Shown here: one piece after another, positions 23,337-35,433 of the stretch
How positions within the stretch are numbered: position 1 is the stretch's first letter
How the letters are laid out: every line of letters begins with the position of its first letter
Origin: Hyposmocoma kahamanoa
Taxonomy: Eukaryota > Arthropoda > Insecta > Lepidoptera > Cosmopterigidae
Assembly (NCBI RefSeq): GCF_003589595.1
Contig: NW_020653766.1
Coordinates: 322,718 to 386,717, forward strand
Direction of reading: 5' to 3'
DNA length: 64,000 nt
The notes under the pieces: model-generated
Seen by the model: only the letters and a program-made list of their open reading frames with translations
Told to the model about the DNA's origin: nothing
Databases searched by the model: none
Made by a program: the position numbers and the translations under genes

Positions 23337-24598
23337 GAAAGCGTGCGAAAGGATCACTGCGAGTAGACATCTGTAATCTCCGCTTATCCCACTGGAAAAC
23401 CAACGTTGATGTGTTAATGAGTACACGTTATATCATCTAGACCTCATAAATTTAAATTGGCCTTGGTGAGAACTAACTTCACAGGGTTCAGACTGTAATC
23501 AAATGTATACTGGGACTTGGAATACACGTGAACCAACCAAAATGTCTCCTTTGCTAGATATTAATTAAAAAATTAACTACAAAGAAAAATGGAACATTCA
23601 AAATTTCAAATTAGTTATAATATTATGATAAAGATCGAGCACAAATAAAAACTCCTTCAACCTGTCGTCCTAACGAACTAGTGGAGTAATTTCACAAATA
23701 ATAAATAAATATCGTGCTAGTAAAATATAACAAATCAATTAAAAGCAGTATTTCAAATAATTGTTAATAAATAAGAGTTGCCATCAAATGAGTTTGTTTA
23801 TTTTGTATATTTGTATTGCCATATTACCTTTGTTATCCTTAAACAAAGAAAAATACATTAGATAAATAATATAGAGGTAAAGAAATTATTAAGTACTTAG
23901 TAGCGTCTGTAATTCCACTCTAATTTATAGAGCTATCAAAGCGGGCATATTGAATGGCAAGTTTAAACACGTCGTCAGCAAACTTGCCAAATGAGGGTCC
24001 CATGGTTCATGCGACTTGAGGCTGTTGCAGACTAGCGACAATCGGTGAACGAGAATTTTCATTCATTCATCAACAACGTTAAAAATGGTTCTAAAGATTA
24101 AATTAAAGCGGCTAATATCACGTCTTTTTAAAGAAGTGTATATATCATGCCCATCGCCTATTGGAGTTGGCAGATACCATGAACATTCCTCGCTGTGCGC
24201 CTGATAAGTCTTTTTCGTTTTCTGCACTTGCATCGATCTCTTTATAAAACATTTTTCGAATAAAATAGTTTGTTATTGGCAAATTTGTCAAAATAAATGG
24301 CAAAAAACGGGCTTGGGCGACAAAATAGTCGACAGTCTACTAATGTTAACTGTTAACCAATCCTAATATTTGCATAATCGATAGTTTGCCATGGCCCTTA
24401 CGACATCAGCACATCTTAAATACCCCCGTCTCGCCCCGCAACCTAGCCTCATGCTTAACTTATCCGCTGTCGCGACTACACTGGTTTTATTTATAAGAAG
24501 TAAATAAAACGTCATGTCAACTTAAAATTTAAATGTAAACCTGTTGTAAGCCGTTCTTTATTAGACATAATATTTTAAAGCTAACCTCAGTTTATATT
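23337..24598. other. No gene seen; one F motif
   Basis: The F motif AACTAGTGGAGTAATTTCAC at 23676, preceded by a GATCGAGCAC word as in other F copies. Otherwise AT-rich with no coding signal. Confidence 0.45.
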
Positions 24599-24835
24599 AA
24601 CTGCCTCCGTGGCTGAACGGTTACCATGCCGGACTGTCACACAGAGGTCCCAGGTACGATTCCTGTTCCAGGAAAAATAGTTGTATGGCCTTCACTTATT
24701 TCTCTCGTAAGTTTGGGTGTAATTTTTGTGGTTGTCTATGGTGTATCCTTGGCACCCGCGAGACCGCGTTTCCCTACTGCGGGGCTATGTTGAGTGTGTG
24801 CGTTATTGTTATTATTATAATTATTATAATGATCT
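24599..24835 (+). repeat. tRNA-derived SINE family A, copy 4
   Basis: Full-length plus copy: CTGCCTCCGTGGCTGAACGG to GGGGCTATGTTGAGTG, with a TTATTATTATAATTA tail. Confidence 0.9.
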
Positions 24836-25227
24836 TTATTGAATGTCAGGATGTTTGACTATCGTGATATTCTTTAATTTGTTGTGAAATTACTCCAATG
24901 GTTTGTTATAATTATTAATACGATCGAACACTTAGAAGTCGCTTAGTTGGCATAGCGTCTAGTACGGTTTGCTAGAAGACGTTGGTTCGAATCCACCCGG
25001 AAATTGGTTTACGTTCTCGAATGTAGTAAATTCGTCATCATTATCATCAGCGTACACGCATCCACTGCTGGACATAAGCCTCCCCTAGAACCAACTTTAA
25101 AAAATCATCAAGGCCTTTGAAAAACATCTTAAAGCTATCTTCGAAGTAAAGCTTTCTATTCTATAATTATTTTAGAAATATTTTGAGATTTTTTAAATAA
25201 AATATAAGTGCGCATTTGACCTCCATC
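24836..25227. other. tRNA-like SINE head and minus F motif; no gene
   Basis: The F motif on the minus strand at 24881-24901; a tRNA-like head at about 24935-25000 (CGCTTAGTTGGCATAGCG...GGTTCGAATCC); then CATCCACTGCTGGACATAAG (25068-25087), a SINE C tail-like word on the minus strand. Confidence 0.5.
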
Positions 25228-25712
25228 TCACCTGATGGAAAGTGATGATGAGGTCGACGATGTAGCATGCACACCTAAATAATACCTATTCACTCTCGCC
25301 TTGACAAGCTCCAAGTTATAGCGTTCGGGGAATAAGTCCACTGGTAGGGAGTTCCACTCTGTTGCCGCTCCCCATACGAATGTGGAATATCCACTACACG
25401 GGAGTGGAATCCCAGCTCACTTCTAGTCCCCAGATGATGGAAAGGGGAAAGCGGAATCAACTTATGCATGGCCAGTTGGTATTTAGCAGAGCCGTGCCAT
25501 ACGTGGCAGTAGTACTCCATACACGACCGGACTTGTGTTTGGTACAGCTGAAGCAACTGCCCCGTTGTGAAGTAACGCCTCATCTTGGAAAGGATGCCAA
25601 GCTTCCTGGCTGCGTTTTTGGCCATGGATTTAATGTATCTGCCGAAGTTCAGATTGGACGACAGGTCCATTCCAGGTACCTGGCGACTGTCCGCTATGAA
25701 TGTAGAATGTAA
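25228..25712 (-). pseudogene. Jockey-like LINE, C-terminal fragment with internal deletion
   Basis: Minus-strand translation gives DLSSNLNFGRYIKSMAKNA, RKLGILSKMRRYFTTGQ, YQTQVRSCMEYYCHVWHG and SAKYQL, then jumps (loss of roughly 60 codons) to LIPLSPFHHLGT; a frame change leads to TEWNSLPVDLFPERYNLEL and a stop at 25228-25230. This is the region after the RT core and corresponds to KLGVLNRVRRFF...WDGSAKYLL and RWNNLPAHVFPPSYDL in the LINE at 38466-41369, but from a different subfamily. Confidence 0.85.
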
Positions 25713-26659
25713 AAATTCTATTTTAGAAGTATATAATAATAATACCAGGACTTTAATGGTATTGAATTCTATTTATTGTTGATATTATCTAAAATCCCAT
25801 TTATTTTCGTAATTAAACCATTACATTTTTATTTTAATAATGTTATTAGTAAATTAAGGTCTTAGTGCCCTCAAAATATTGCACTGCCTTTACGGGTTGT
25901 TACACGTCATTTACACACACACCTACATTAGCTTACAAATACCTGCTTCATGAACCATGTGACTGGCAAATAAAGAATACGAATATAAAATTATTTAGTA
26001 GATGGAGTGATAAACATCAACCCGTATACATCGCACTGTTGTGTTCGGTATCCTCTAAGTAAAGGCTTTTCTATTACGCTATCCCAAATCAGACTGGGAG
26101 TTTCACATCTCAGCAAAGGGTGTTATTAACTTTCTCAGACGTGCAAGTTGCTGCCTATATTTTGTGTTATTACGTATTGTTGGCGCCTATGTATCACTTC
26201 CTATAGATTAACAAAATTTAATCTGTTTTAGCTATGAAAGAACCGCAAGAGTCAAAACCCTTTGTCTCTTCAGTCTTCTTTTTGTAGCTCTTAAAGCAAA
26301 TGGTTTAAGTAAAGGTAATATATACACGATAGAGCTGAATAAGATTGTTTAATTACTGGTTGGATTACCAAAATTGTATTAAATACATAATTTTTTTATA
26401 CAAAATCTGTAAAGCGTGCGTTCTGATATACCACCACTGGCCAGTGTACAAAACGCAGAACTTTAGGGACACTATTAATTAAGCCAAAAACGGTCTTTTG
26501 GAATGGTGGCCTTTGTAGTATGGAAACATGTGCGTATCCCAAAGGTGCTGCATGAAGCGAGAATAAAGTTGAATGTTGCAAGAAATTGTGAAGTGTCATA
26601 CAAAAATATTTCATTATAATAAATTCTCTCTCTTTGTAGGCGACAACATTATAAAATGC
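25713..26659. other. No gene seen
   Basis: AT-rich; chance ORFs only. The 26396-26614 minus frame has no recognisable domain. Confidence 0.45.
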
Positions 26660-27290
26660 AAAAGCTTCTCACAGTAAGTTCACAACTTTCTGGCTAATCC
26701 CGCTGTGTACGCTAAGTGCCAGAGAAATCTCTTTTGTACTCGTTCAAATCTTAATATGTGGTTCGCGTAATGGAGACGCCAAATCGGGTCACAGCACTCT
26801 ATTATACTGCGTACCGGATCATAAAGAGCTGAATTTTTGTAGTTAGAGTAGAATAATTTCCCATTCCCTATGTCAAATTATTTTAGAAGATGCCTTAGTA
26901 ACATTTTCTATATGGGGTAAGATCGAAACTTTAACATCGAGCAATACACCTGGATATTTGATACTATCAATCAGCTATAGCAGTTGTTCAACATCAGTGG
27001 CGTAACTTTTTATTTCCTTTAATTTCATGTGAAAGCATTTGTGAGTATAGACTAAACTGGTTTCTAGATATCTAGTTTTGCAATCTTACTATAAGTCGCC
27101 AACAGAGATAATTATATCAATCGTGCAATGGAAATTTAAGATTTTAAATTGTCTGTATGTAAATGTGGAGTTCATTAAAAAAAAAGACTTTTGGAAAGGA
27201 CATTTATGAAAGTATTAAAGAAAATTAGTTCTAAATGTGACCCCTGGGGAACGCCAGGAACTAAATTGTATCGATTAAAACTTGCTTGTA
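26660..27290 (-). pseudogene. Heavily decayed non-LTR LINE reverse transcriptase fragment
   Basis: Across several frames the minus strand keeps traces of RT order: a GVPQGS-like block (WRSPGVTF or FLAFPRGH, about 27260-27235), SYATDVEQLL (about 27010-26980), then YPGVLLDVKVSILPHIENV, and a tail resembling the post-RT region that contacts the 3' half (LASPLREPHIKI). Many stops. It is a different, older lineage from the Jockey-like copies; clade not assignable. Confidence 0.55.
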
Positions 27291-28151
27291 TTAACGTCTA
27301 CAAAAACTAAATGACCTTTTCAGTAAGAGTACTCAGTTCCACAAACCGTAGGTTAGGAGCTGTTCAAATAGTACATAATATGCAACGTAGAAAACGTTAC
27401 CAAAACTTTACTAAAAACTGTATTATATTATATCTGCTTCGTACTTATTCTCATCGACAAATTCAACCACGTTTTCCAAATGAAACCAGATTTGTGTACG
27501 TGAATGAGAAAAAAATTACAACATTTTTATTAATAGAATATACCACAGATTGAATCGATAGCAATATTTTGTCATTACATTTGAATATTGGTCTACTTGG
27601 TATCGTCATGGTTATTTAGTAATATAAAAAAAATGGTATTAATAATTACGAAGAATTTAAAAAATAAGCTCTTCTTTGATACATTTAAAATAAGACAGGA
27701 ATTAGTTAATAAAAAGTTAAACAAAAAAAAAAAACAATAATTATTGGGTACACCTTTACATTGTTACAAAACAGATCCGACCATATTTTCGGTTCACCGC
27801 CCGCATTTTGCATAGAAAATGTAAATTATTTAGCAAATATTGTATTGTTTTTTTTAAAGGCTTATATTAATATCCGAATTTTCACCCGTACCTTTCTGTG
27901 ACGTCTGTATATTTCACCGGTTTCGTGTGGCGGGATATTCCGTAATTACCGGCAAAGCAAACACTCGCGTAAGCTGGCTCAAGTACGTCAAAAATACTCG
28001 AAAGCCTGATTGGGCTCTTCAATAAACAAAATATTAATCTAGATTGAATATTATTTAATTTATTCCTCTAGGTTATCTTTTTATTTTGTTCAAACCCTCA
28101 GCACCTCGTATCGAGAGAATATTTCAAGTAAAATAATAATAAAAGTAAATA
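27291..28151. other. No gene seen; very AT-rich
   Basis: A-rich runs at 27180 and 27725; nothing recognisable. Confidence 0.5.
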
Positions 28152-28330
28152 ACGAGTTCTAACGTTTTTGCCATTGTTACATATCGGAAATGGAACTATT
28201 TTTTCGTATCTAAATCGTGTTTTTTTTTTCTAAACTAGCCTTTCGGGCCCTTTACAGATCCCATATTCGCCGCTGACTGAGATGGTAAAGTCAGTTTCTT
28301 CATAACTGGTTGAAGACTTTACTATCTTAG
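28152..28330 (+). repeat. Foldback family D, copy 2 (left half)
   Basis: CGAGTTCTAACG, GCCATTGTTACATATCGGAA and TGGAACTATTTTTTCG, then TTTCGGGCCCTTTACAG. This shows the family originally had the same outer segment on both ends. Confidence 0.7.
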
Positions 28331-28579
28331 TTTTCATAATTATTAGAAAATTAAACTTCTTAAAATTAATCTTTTTAAAAGTGTTTTTCCGAACTAGCAT
28401 AATTCTATATCTTTAAACTCAGCTTCTTCCCAATATAGTCAACAGAGAAATTCTATTGCAGTCGTACAAAGTTTAAGAAAAAAAAAGTTGAATAAACAAA
28501 ATGAAAACAACTTGAAATGTTCTTACTTTTCATTAATTAACTAACAGATTACGGGCGATAGAGTTGACTGAAGTTCAAA

Positions 28580-28735
28580 ACTGCCTGTGTGGCCAAATAA
28601 TTACCATACTTACCGGATCTGCCACGCTGAGGTTCCGGGTTCGATTCCCAGTCTATGTGTGTATCCATGGCACCCATGATACAGGGTTTTCCCAGTGCGG
28701 GGCTGTAAGTGATTAGTGTTGGTAATCGTTAGAAT
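28580..28735 (+). repeat. tRNA-derived SINE family A, internally deleted copy
   Basis: CTGCCTGTGTGGCC, GGTTCGATTCCCAG, then directly TGTGTATCCATGGCACCC and GGGGCTGTAAGTG; the segment between B box and body is lost. Confidence 0.85.
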
Positions 28736-29006
28736 AATGGCTTCGTTAAATAGCCTTTTTTACATGTTGGTTTGTACAAGTAAACTGTTTAATATTTAGT
28801 ACGGATAACACTTATGCCGTCTATTTTAATTGGTTCGAACCTGAAACTCTTCGCATGTTTGATGTGTCTCTTGACGACCGTTCGCTATTACTTAGGGCAG
28901 TCGTTAAAATTACAAAATGTTATGTTACTAGAATATTATGCCTTAAGTACGGAGTAATATAGTTAAGAATAGAACCTCGTCACATATGCAGCAGATAAAT
29001 ATTTTA

Positions 29007-29273
29007 GTAGCAGTTAAGGTTTCCGTGAAAGAGTTCGTCCAGGGAAGTCCTGCCATCTTATCTATTTCTGCCGGTAAGCAGTAAAGGCCATAAATGCGCT
29101 CCGGTTTTGAAGAGTAGGGGTGCTAGTGGAGTTACAGGCACGTGAGACTTGTCGACTTATGTCTCACAGTGACAGGAGTAGTGGCAGTGACCCTCAGATC
29201 TTTGCGATTTAAAGCTCTAAGTGGTACTGTAACTGTTTTGGACAAGCGTGTAGCTTTCCACCAGGCACTAGAT
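29007..29273 (+). repeat. Repeat family B, copy
   Basis: Near full length: GTGAAAGAGTTCGTCCAGGG, GGTAAGCAGTAA, CTCCGGTTTTGAAGAG, CCTCAGATCTTTGCGATTTA, GTAACTGTTTTGGACAAGCG. Truncated at the 3' end after CACCAGGCAC. Confidence 0.85.
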
Positions 29274-31478
29274 ATTGCAAAAAAATACTGCAATAAGACG
29301 GACAAACAGCTTGATATGGATGTGTTTTAATTTTGGTCGTCGGTGATTTGAGAAAATGGCGGCTCTGGTTCGTGCGACAGTTTGAGGTTAATTATTAATT
29401 ACTCTTTACACTCGTCGTCTGAGATTAATGCAAACATTGTTTCGTATGATATATTAATTTATATATATACATATATATATGTGTGTATCTATATGTATAT
29501 ATAATATAATATATATATTATACATGGTATTGAACTCTAGTTCTAGCTCTACTTTTGCTGCCCTTTTCTTTCTTCCATAGTTGTAATTTATTTAAGCATG
29601 TGGTTGTATGTATTGTACTTATGAATTTTTTTTGCGTATCCTCTTACGTGTAACATTGTTATTAAATACATACATGATAAGACTTTACTACACACAAAAC
29701 CGGCACGTGTTAAATTACGATTAACGTGAAAAGTTTAACCGTTTGACAAAATGAGACGTAGCAGCTCATTGCAAGTTGCTGCCTTTAATCAATTACATCC
29801 CGCAAAGAATGGAATTGAATCAAAGTTGATTAAATTTAATTAAAACCAAATTAAACTCCGTGTTAATGGGGACCCGAGTTAAATTATAATGGATTGTTTT
29901 ATTCCCTTTAAACTTAGAGGTACTTTGTGCTCCTGAGGTTTGAAAAATTAGACTCTTTGTACAAAAATTTCACTTGGGCGCCCAGTGGCAATTGAATTTA
30001 AGACCTGCAGAGGAGTTGTTGATGATGATGATGAATTTGTTCAAAACCTTAACCAGGTTTGTCTGGCTACTAACACTGCACATTTCTCTGGGCTTTTCGG
30101 GTTTCAGCTGCCATTTATTCTACAAACTTCATGTTTAAAAAACGATCTCAGGGGGGCTGGCAGCTACTTTTCCCAACGCACTCGTTTTGGCATACAAAAG
30201 GGTACACCTATCTAACCTTAGTCGTAATTTAAACTGTTAATGTACAGTACAAATTTTATTCTAGCAACTCTGCAATCTTCGAATTTCTGAATGTACCTGA
30301 ATACAAATTTCCATGTCCAGTAATTATTAAGATCATCGACTATAATTATTTGAATTCAGAACTACGTACTTTATTGTTGTTTTGTTTCCATTTCAACTGC
30401 ATAGAGCAACTAGTTGATTGATTACTTAGTTAAAAATTTAAATTTGTTGTGTATGCTTGGGCACGTTTGTTGTGCGCTAAGATTCAAGTAATTTACCCCA
30501 AATATTACAATAAAATTCAAAGGCATCGAATCGTGAGAGCGGAAACGCGAGCAAATGAAATGGCAGACGGAAATTAAAACAGAAATAACTGCGAGTGCCA
30601 GACGTGATTATTTTTATTAATCACAAGCAGTAACTTTTTCGTGTGGCTTTGCTTACGTTTCCTTTTGTCTATTAATTTATTTTTATTGCTAATTACCTGG
30701 TCTCAATGAGCGCTCTGTATCCACTACCAGTGCAAAAAACAGCTCCGTGTGGCAGCACCCGGAACGGAACTCGAAAAGCGTGTTCGAACCCGGAGATTCC
30801 ACATTTACTTTCCAGATTTGAGAGGGGGAACAAATTTCGTGGTTTATAATTCATTCAATTCTTATTATGTGTCTCGCTTTCTTAATGAAGTTATTGCTGA
30901 GCGAAGCAAATATTGTCGAGAGTACCAAGAAGATAGGCAACATAATATTCTACGCTCCCTAACAAAAGTGACCCTACGAAGCAGTTATTATAACAATCAG
31001 CGCCGCAGCCCGTAACCGTCCGTCATATTATAGCCATTAATTACCTTCATAGATAATAGGTAATAAGCATTAAGCTGTATATAAGCAATAGGCAACAGAG
31101 AGTGTTAGAGGCTTATTATCTCCAAGAGAATCTCATTAACTGACCATGTTTTGGTATTTATTGGCTGAGAAATGTTTGGGTGGATAAATGTTCACTATAG
31201 ATAGATTGGTAAATTAATGCTGTGTTTTGACTCTTGTTATGATATAAGTTTTGTTTGCTAGTACATTTCAGAGAAGCATACGGCAAAACAGCTGTTTTTC
31301 GCGAAAGTTACAACTTAGGGCTATTCAAGGTTAGTGAGAATAGGCATTATTTTAGACAAACATCGTGGCCACGGCGTCCTTAAATCAGGTGTGTTTGCGG
31401 CAAGGCATTCGCATGTTTTAAAAAATCAATCATGATCAACGTTTGCGACTTTAATATCTTTAACGACAACCAAAACTG
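29274..31478. other. No supported gene; TA-rich repeat and one possible ORF
   Basis: An AT-alternating low-complexity tract at 29455-29522. The 30749-31015 frame (88 codons, GTG start; RTRRFHIYFPDLRGG...) is not part of any repeat I can identify and is not low complexity, but it has no domain and no convincing splice sites. Confidence 0.45.
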
Positions 31479-31736
31479 TAGCCGTACAACTCCTTGTGGA
31501 AGGGTTCGTCCAGAGAAGTACCGCCACCTTGCTTATTTCTGCTGCCAAACAGTAATGTGAAATTACAAGCTTAAGGAACTATTCAACTTACGTCTTAGAG
31601 GCGCAGTGGCAATCCTCCTCAGATCTTAGCGATTAAAAGGTACGAGCGGCACTGCAACTGTTATGGACAAGCATGTCGCTTACAACCAGGCGCACGACTT
31701 GTTCGTCCCTCTACTTGGCTTATAAAAAAAAGAAAA
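31479..31736 (+). repeat. Repeat family B, copy
   Basis: AACTCCTTGTGGAAGGGTTC to TTGTTCGTCCCTCTACTTGG and an A-rich tail, with a short deletion around the TTGAAGGGT region. Confidence 0.85.
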
Positions 31737-32228
31737 GAAATTTAATTTACATAATTATATTTATTATAAACAAACCATTTGCTCTATAGCAAACTAGATC
31801 CAAAAGTAAGTCAACCGCAAAAAATTACATTTACTTTTTTTCACCACGTGAAATAATTGCTCAATATTAGAAATGAAACGGTAAGAATATTTTAATGCAT
31901 TTTAAAATATGACTTAATGTTTTGCGCCTGCTCCGCCGACCGAATAGATTAATTGTGATAAACACGGAACCAGGTCAACAGTATTTAATTTCCATATCTC
32001 CATCGAGAATGTTGAATTTTATATATTCCAGAGAGATAAACGAACACTTCTGCTATAATCACTTAATCCACGGGCATAACAGTTGTTGTTTTTTAAAACT
32101 GGACTTCAATGCAATGTTTTTTTCACATTTGAAACGATGTTATGTGTATCGCTCCCTCAGTAATAAAAAGACGAATTTAAAATTTAAAATTTATGAGAAA
32201 TTGGCAAAATGACTTACGTAATTTAAAC

Positions 32229-32472
32229 TACCTAATCATTGGAAATGAAACTATTTTTCCGGATTTAAATCGCGTATATTTGTTTTTTCAAACAAACCGA
32301 CGTTTCGGGCCCTTTACAGGTCCCATGGTCACGGTTGACTGACCAGTCAATGACCAGCCCGAAACGTCGGTTTGTTTGAAAAAACAAATATACGCGATTT
32401 AAATCCGGAAAAATAGTTTCATTTCCTATGTGTAACAATCGCGAAAACCTAAGAACTCGATACCTAATCATT
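32229..32472. repeat. 12-bp direct repeats flanking the foldback
   Basis: TACCTAATCATT at 32229-32240 and 32461-32472 directly abuts both ends of the 32241-32460 element, the pattern of a target-site duplication. Confidence 0.75.
32241..32460. mobile_element. Foldback element, family D, with perfect 70-bp arms
   Basis: 32241-32310 and 32357-32426 are exact reverse complements, starting GGAAATGAAACTATTTTTCC and reaching CGACGTTTCGGGC before a 46-bp centre containing TTTACAGGTCCCATGGTCAC. The right side has an extra 34 bp (32427-32460) ending AACCTAAGAACTCGA that is absent on the left. Flanked by 12-bp duplications. 220 bp, non-coding; the minus ORF across it is a by-product of the palindrome. 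Confidence 0.88.
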
Positions 32473-32764
32473 GTTCATATCAAATTGAATTGTGACGATT
32501 ATGTAAGACGTGCACAACAGCGCATACATTGTTTCTGCAAAAATAAAGCCGACTACGAAATTGTACTCTTTGTGCAAATAATTTTTACGATATGAAGCTT
32601 ATTTTTCAGCTGTATATTTTTAACAACGAAAATGCAATCATTATTGTTTCCTATACGGTTCAAATAATTTTGTATACGCGGCAAATAAAGTGGTCCAACT
32701 AACGATTTTTCTGTCCTGATATATTGGCCAGTTCATTCATTCGCAACCGTGTAAACATATCTAC

Positions 32765-32911
32765 TGTCATCAGCCCGTATTACGTCTCACTGCAGGGCAC
32801 GGGTCTCCTGAACCAAGGTGAACCTTCTTCGACATGCAACGAGAGGTAATTTGAAATTAAACTTGACACAGGGTTTCGAACTACCGACCTCTCAATCAAG
32901 AAAGTAACGTT
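32765..32911 (-). repeat. SINE family C, minus copy
   Basis: CAGCCCGTATTACGTCTCAC, GGCACGGGTCTCCTG and GGTTTCGAACTACCGACCTC match the C tail and head in reverse orientation. It abuts a family B copy. Confidence 0.65.
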
Positions 32912-33128
32912 CATCCTTACCTATTTCTGCCGCAAAGCAGTAATGTGAGTATTACTGCGTTCCGGTTTTGAAGAGTCGAGATGCTGGTGAAATTACAGTC
33001 TCACGAGACCGTCAACTTATGAGTCAGGGTGAATGGCGCAGTGGTAGTACCCCTCCGTATTTTAAAGCTGTGTCACTTACCACCAGGTTCACGCCTTGCT
33101 CGTCCCGTCACTTAATACTATAAATAAA
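32912..33128 (+). repeat. Repeat family B, 5'-truncated copy
   Basis: Begins at TCCTTACCTATTTCTGCCGC and continues through GCGTTCCGGTTTTGAAGAG, GGCGCAGTGGTAGTACCCC to TCGTCCCGTCACTTAATACT. Confidence 0.85.
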
Positions 33129-33881
33129 GCCGCTAAGCTACCGCCTGTCTTTCGTGTAAACATTAAAAAAACTGAAACATTTATTCAGAATTCTGTACGG
33201 TTAATATTCAAGTGTGTTAATTCCCGTTCTACCGGGTGTACGTCTGAGTTCGCAAACAACAGGCTTTTAATATTTTTTAGGGCAGCACGTCCATTAGTCG
33301 CCCGTCAGGCGGAGTCGAGTCGCAACTCGCGGCGCTAACTTCGTAAGCCGTTGTAGTTGGCCAAAAACTCGCGCAGCGCAAGTTGTTAACTTGCTTAGCT
33401 GGATTATTACGTACTATGAGTAAAATATATTAACGGTCACGTGAAATAAAAAAAGACTTGATTTAAATGCAAAACAGGATCATTTTTACGCCAAAGGTGA
33501 CCAACTGAATTCGTTTATAATTCTATGCATACGTTTGGCGTCACGTGAATTAGCACAGCTATACAAAGGAGAAGCGATGCCAGTATTTTGTGCACCTAGT
33601 CTCATGGTACTATATTAATGCATTTAACCTTTCTTTAGAATATATATCATTGAGTGAAGAAATAGATTTCTCACATATGGCGCTGCGATTTTTTATTTTT
33701 TCGTTAACAATATAACCGAACAAGTGGTGGCCCTAGTGTTACTATACTCTGTACTCAGAGGCAGGTTCGTGTTCTGTCAGATTGAAGGAATTGTCTTTGT
33801 GTTGTATTAATGTATTAATAATTATAACATACTAGTGGAGTAATTTCACAAAAAAAAATATAATAAATAAATTAAATAAAT
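33129..33881. other. No gene seen; one F motif
   Basis: TACTAGTGGAGTAATTTCAC at 33830-33849 followed by an A-rich tail into which SINE A (33882-34087) appears to have inserted. Confidence 0.45.
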
Positions 33882-34087
33882 AACGCACACACTCAACATA
33901 GCCCCGCACTAGAAAAACCCTGTGTCGCGGGTGCCATGGAAACACACATAGACAACCACAAATTACACCCAAGCTCACGAGAGAAATTATTGTGGGCCGT
34001 ACAACTAGTTCTCCCGGCCCGGGAATCGAACCTGGGACCTCTGCGTGGCAGTCCGGCATGGTAACCGTTCGGCCACGGAGGCAGTTG
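33882..34087 (-). repeat. tRNA-derived SINE family A, full-length minus copy
   Basis: From AACGCACACACTCAACATAG to GGCCACGGAGGCAGTT, with intact A- and B-box-like elements and CTGCCACGCAG in the anticodon arm on the minus strand. Confidence 0.92.
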
Positions 34088-34179
34088 GTAGTAATAGTAA
34101 TAATGGTAGTAAAACATTGTAATATTCAATAAACTTAATTACAATCTATTTAATTGTTTTGTTTTGTTCTTTAGTATTT

Positions 34180-34505
34180 CATCATCACCGCGCATCGCCA
34201 TTGTCAACTAAGGAAACCGCTTAGGTCATTACCCCTGACTTTACACGCTGGCACAATGCGGATTGGGGACTTCACAAGTTTACCTTTCATCACGTTATTT
34301 CCCTTCATAGTTATTGNNNNNNNNNNCTTCACAAGTTTACCTTTCATCACGTTATTTCCCTTCATAGTTATTGGTACTGCTGTTAACCGTTTACAAATGT
34401 ACGTAACTTGAAAATTAAAGACGTTCATGTCGCCGCAGGGATTTAAACGTCGATATTTTAATTGGGAATCAATCATTTTCCCACTGAGTTACCATCGCCA
34501 TTGCA
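34180..34505 (-). repeat. SINE family C-like copy spanning the assembly gap
   Basis: On the minus strand: tRNA-like head GCGATGGTAACTCAGTGGG (34505 side), then body words GTTTAAATCCCTGCGGCG, GGGAAATAACGTGATG, GTCCCCAATCCGCATTGTGC. A run of 10 N interrupts it. The minus ORF reported over the N run is not meaningful. Confidence 0.5.
34270..34373. other. Assembly gap (10 N at 34317-34326) with duplicated 47-bp flanks
   Basis: The 47 bases at 34270-34316 (CTTCACAAGTTTACC...TTATTG) are repeated exactly at 34327-34373, on the two sides of the N run. This is the signature of two contig ends that overlap but were not merged; the biological sequence probably contains one copy and no gap. Confidence 0.9.
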
Positions 34506-34634
34506 AGTAAATTACCTGATTTTAAAAAACAATAAAAATTTATTAACAAACTCTCACTCATTCAAAGTCTCACTCATTGCAGTAAATAACTTAGTTACGA
34601 TTGTTAATACAAAGATAGAACGTACAGAAAAAAT

Positions 34635-34805
34635 GTCTTCTACCCGATGAGACTTGAACCCATTTTCACGCTGCTCTAACCAATTGAGCCACAAGACAAA
34701 TTATCGAGTTGTCGAAATTTCAACAACTCGATAACTTGGCCTGTAGCTCAATTGGTAGAGAGCAACACTACGCTACAGCGTGGTCATGGGTCGAAGAAAT
34801 TTTTC
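34635..34805. repeat. Head-to-head inverted pair of tRNA-like SINE heads
   Basis: On the minus strand at 34635-34700 (GGCTCAATTGGTTAGAGCAG, GGGTTCAAGTCTC) and on the plus strand at 34736-34800 (CTGTAGCTCAATTGGTAGAG, GGTCATGGGTCGAAG). They face away from a perfect hairpin TTATCGAGTTGT / ACAACTCGATAA (34701-34712, 34723-34734) with a 10-base loop. The plus copy continues to GTTCGATCTTTGTATT and an F motif at 34843. Confidence 0.65.
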
Positions 34806-35433
34806 AATGTGTTCGATCTTTGTATTATTAATAATAGTAACCAATTAGTGGAGTTATTTAACAAAAATCTCAATAATAAAATTTAGTTATGAAACTTGCA
34901 GGTTCTGTGCAATGGAGAGAATGAAAGATAGATTTATTGTTACAGCAGCCTAGTCGGTGTTAGTCCGGCAACTGTACGGAATACCCTGCGGTCTGCCGTC
35001 GGTCGCAGTTAGTAATGAGCTTAGTAATATTATGCGCGATGCGCAATATGCAGCTTACGAGACTTTCAGAAATTCAATTTTGGTGCACACATTTCTGCCT
35101 GTGCGTATCACAAATATAAATTCATTTATTTCTTTGCCATACACAGGTCATGACTTGCCCAACGGGATACAAAAAAATTCATAATTCCTGTGTAGTCACT
35201 TCTGCAATGATTGGTGTTTATATTCAAGTAATCCAAAACAATAACAACAGTCATAATAATAATAAACATTAGTATTTTTTGTGTGTGTTTTGTGATTGTG
35301 TTTCCGAGCAAATACAACTCTTTACGGTGCAACGAAATAGACATCTTTTGAACGAGTTGATTTCATCGTATATCGTATTTTTGAACCATAGCTGTGTAGT
35401 GGTCAAGGGCAAGTACATTAAATTTTAAAAAAT
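34806..35433. other. F-motif tail; no gene seen
   Basis: GTTCGATCTTTGTATTATTA (34811-34830) and CCAATTAGTGGAGTTATTTA (34841-34860) form the 3' module of SINE F. The 34957-35184 and 35126-35344 ORFs have no recognisable content. Confidence 0.5.

Noticed and set aside
30749..31015. 88-codon ORF as a host exon
   Set aside because: GTG start, no recognisable domain and no good splice sites; mentioned only within the non-coding stretch.
34204..34476. 90-codon minus ORF
   Set aside because: Runs through the N gap and a duplicated contig overlap inside a SINE-like repeat.
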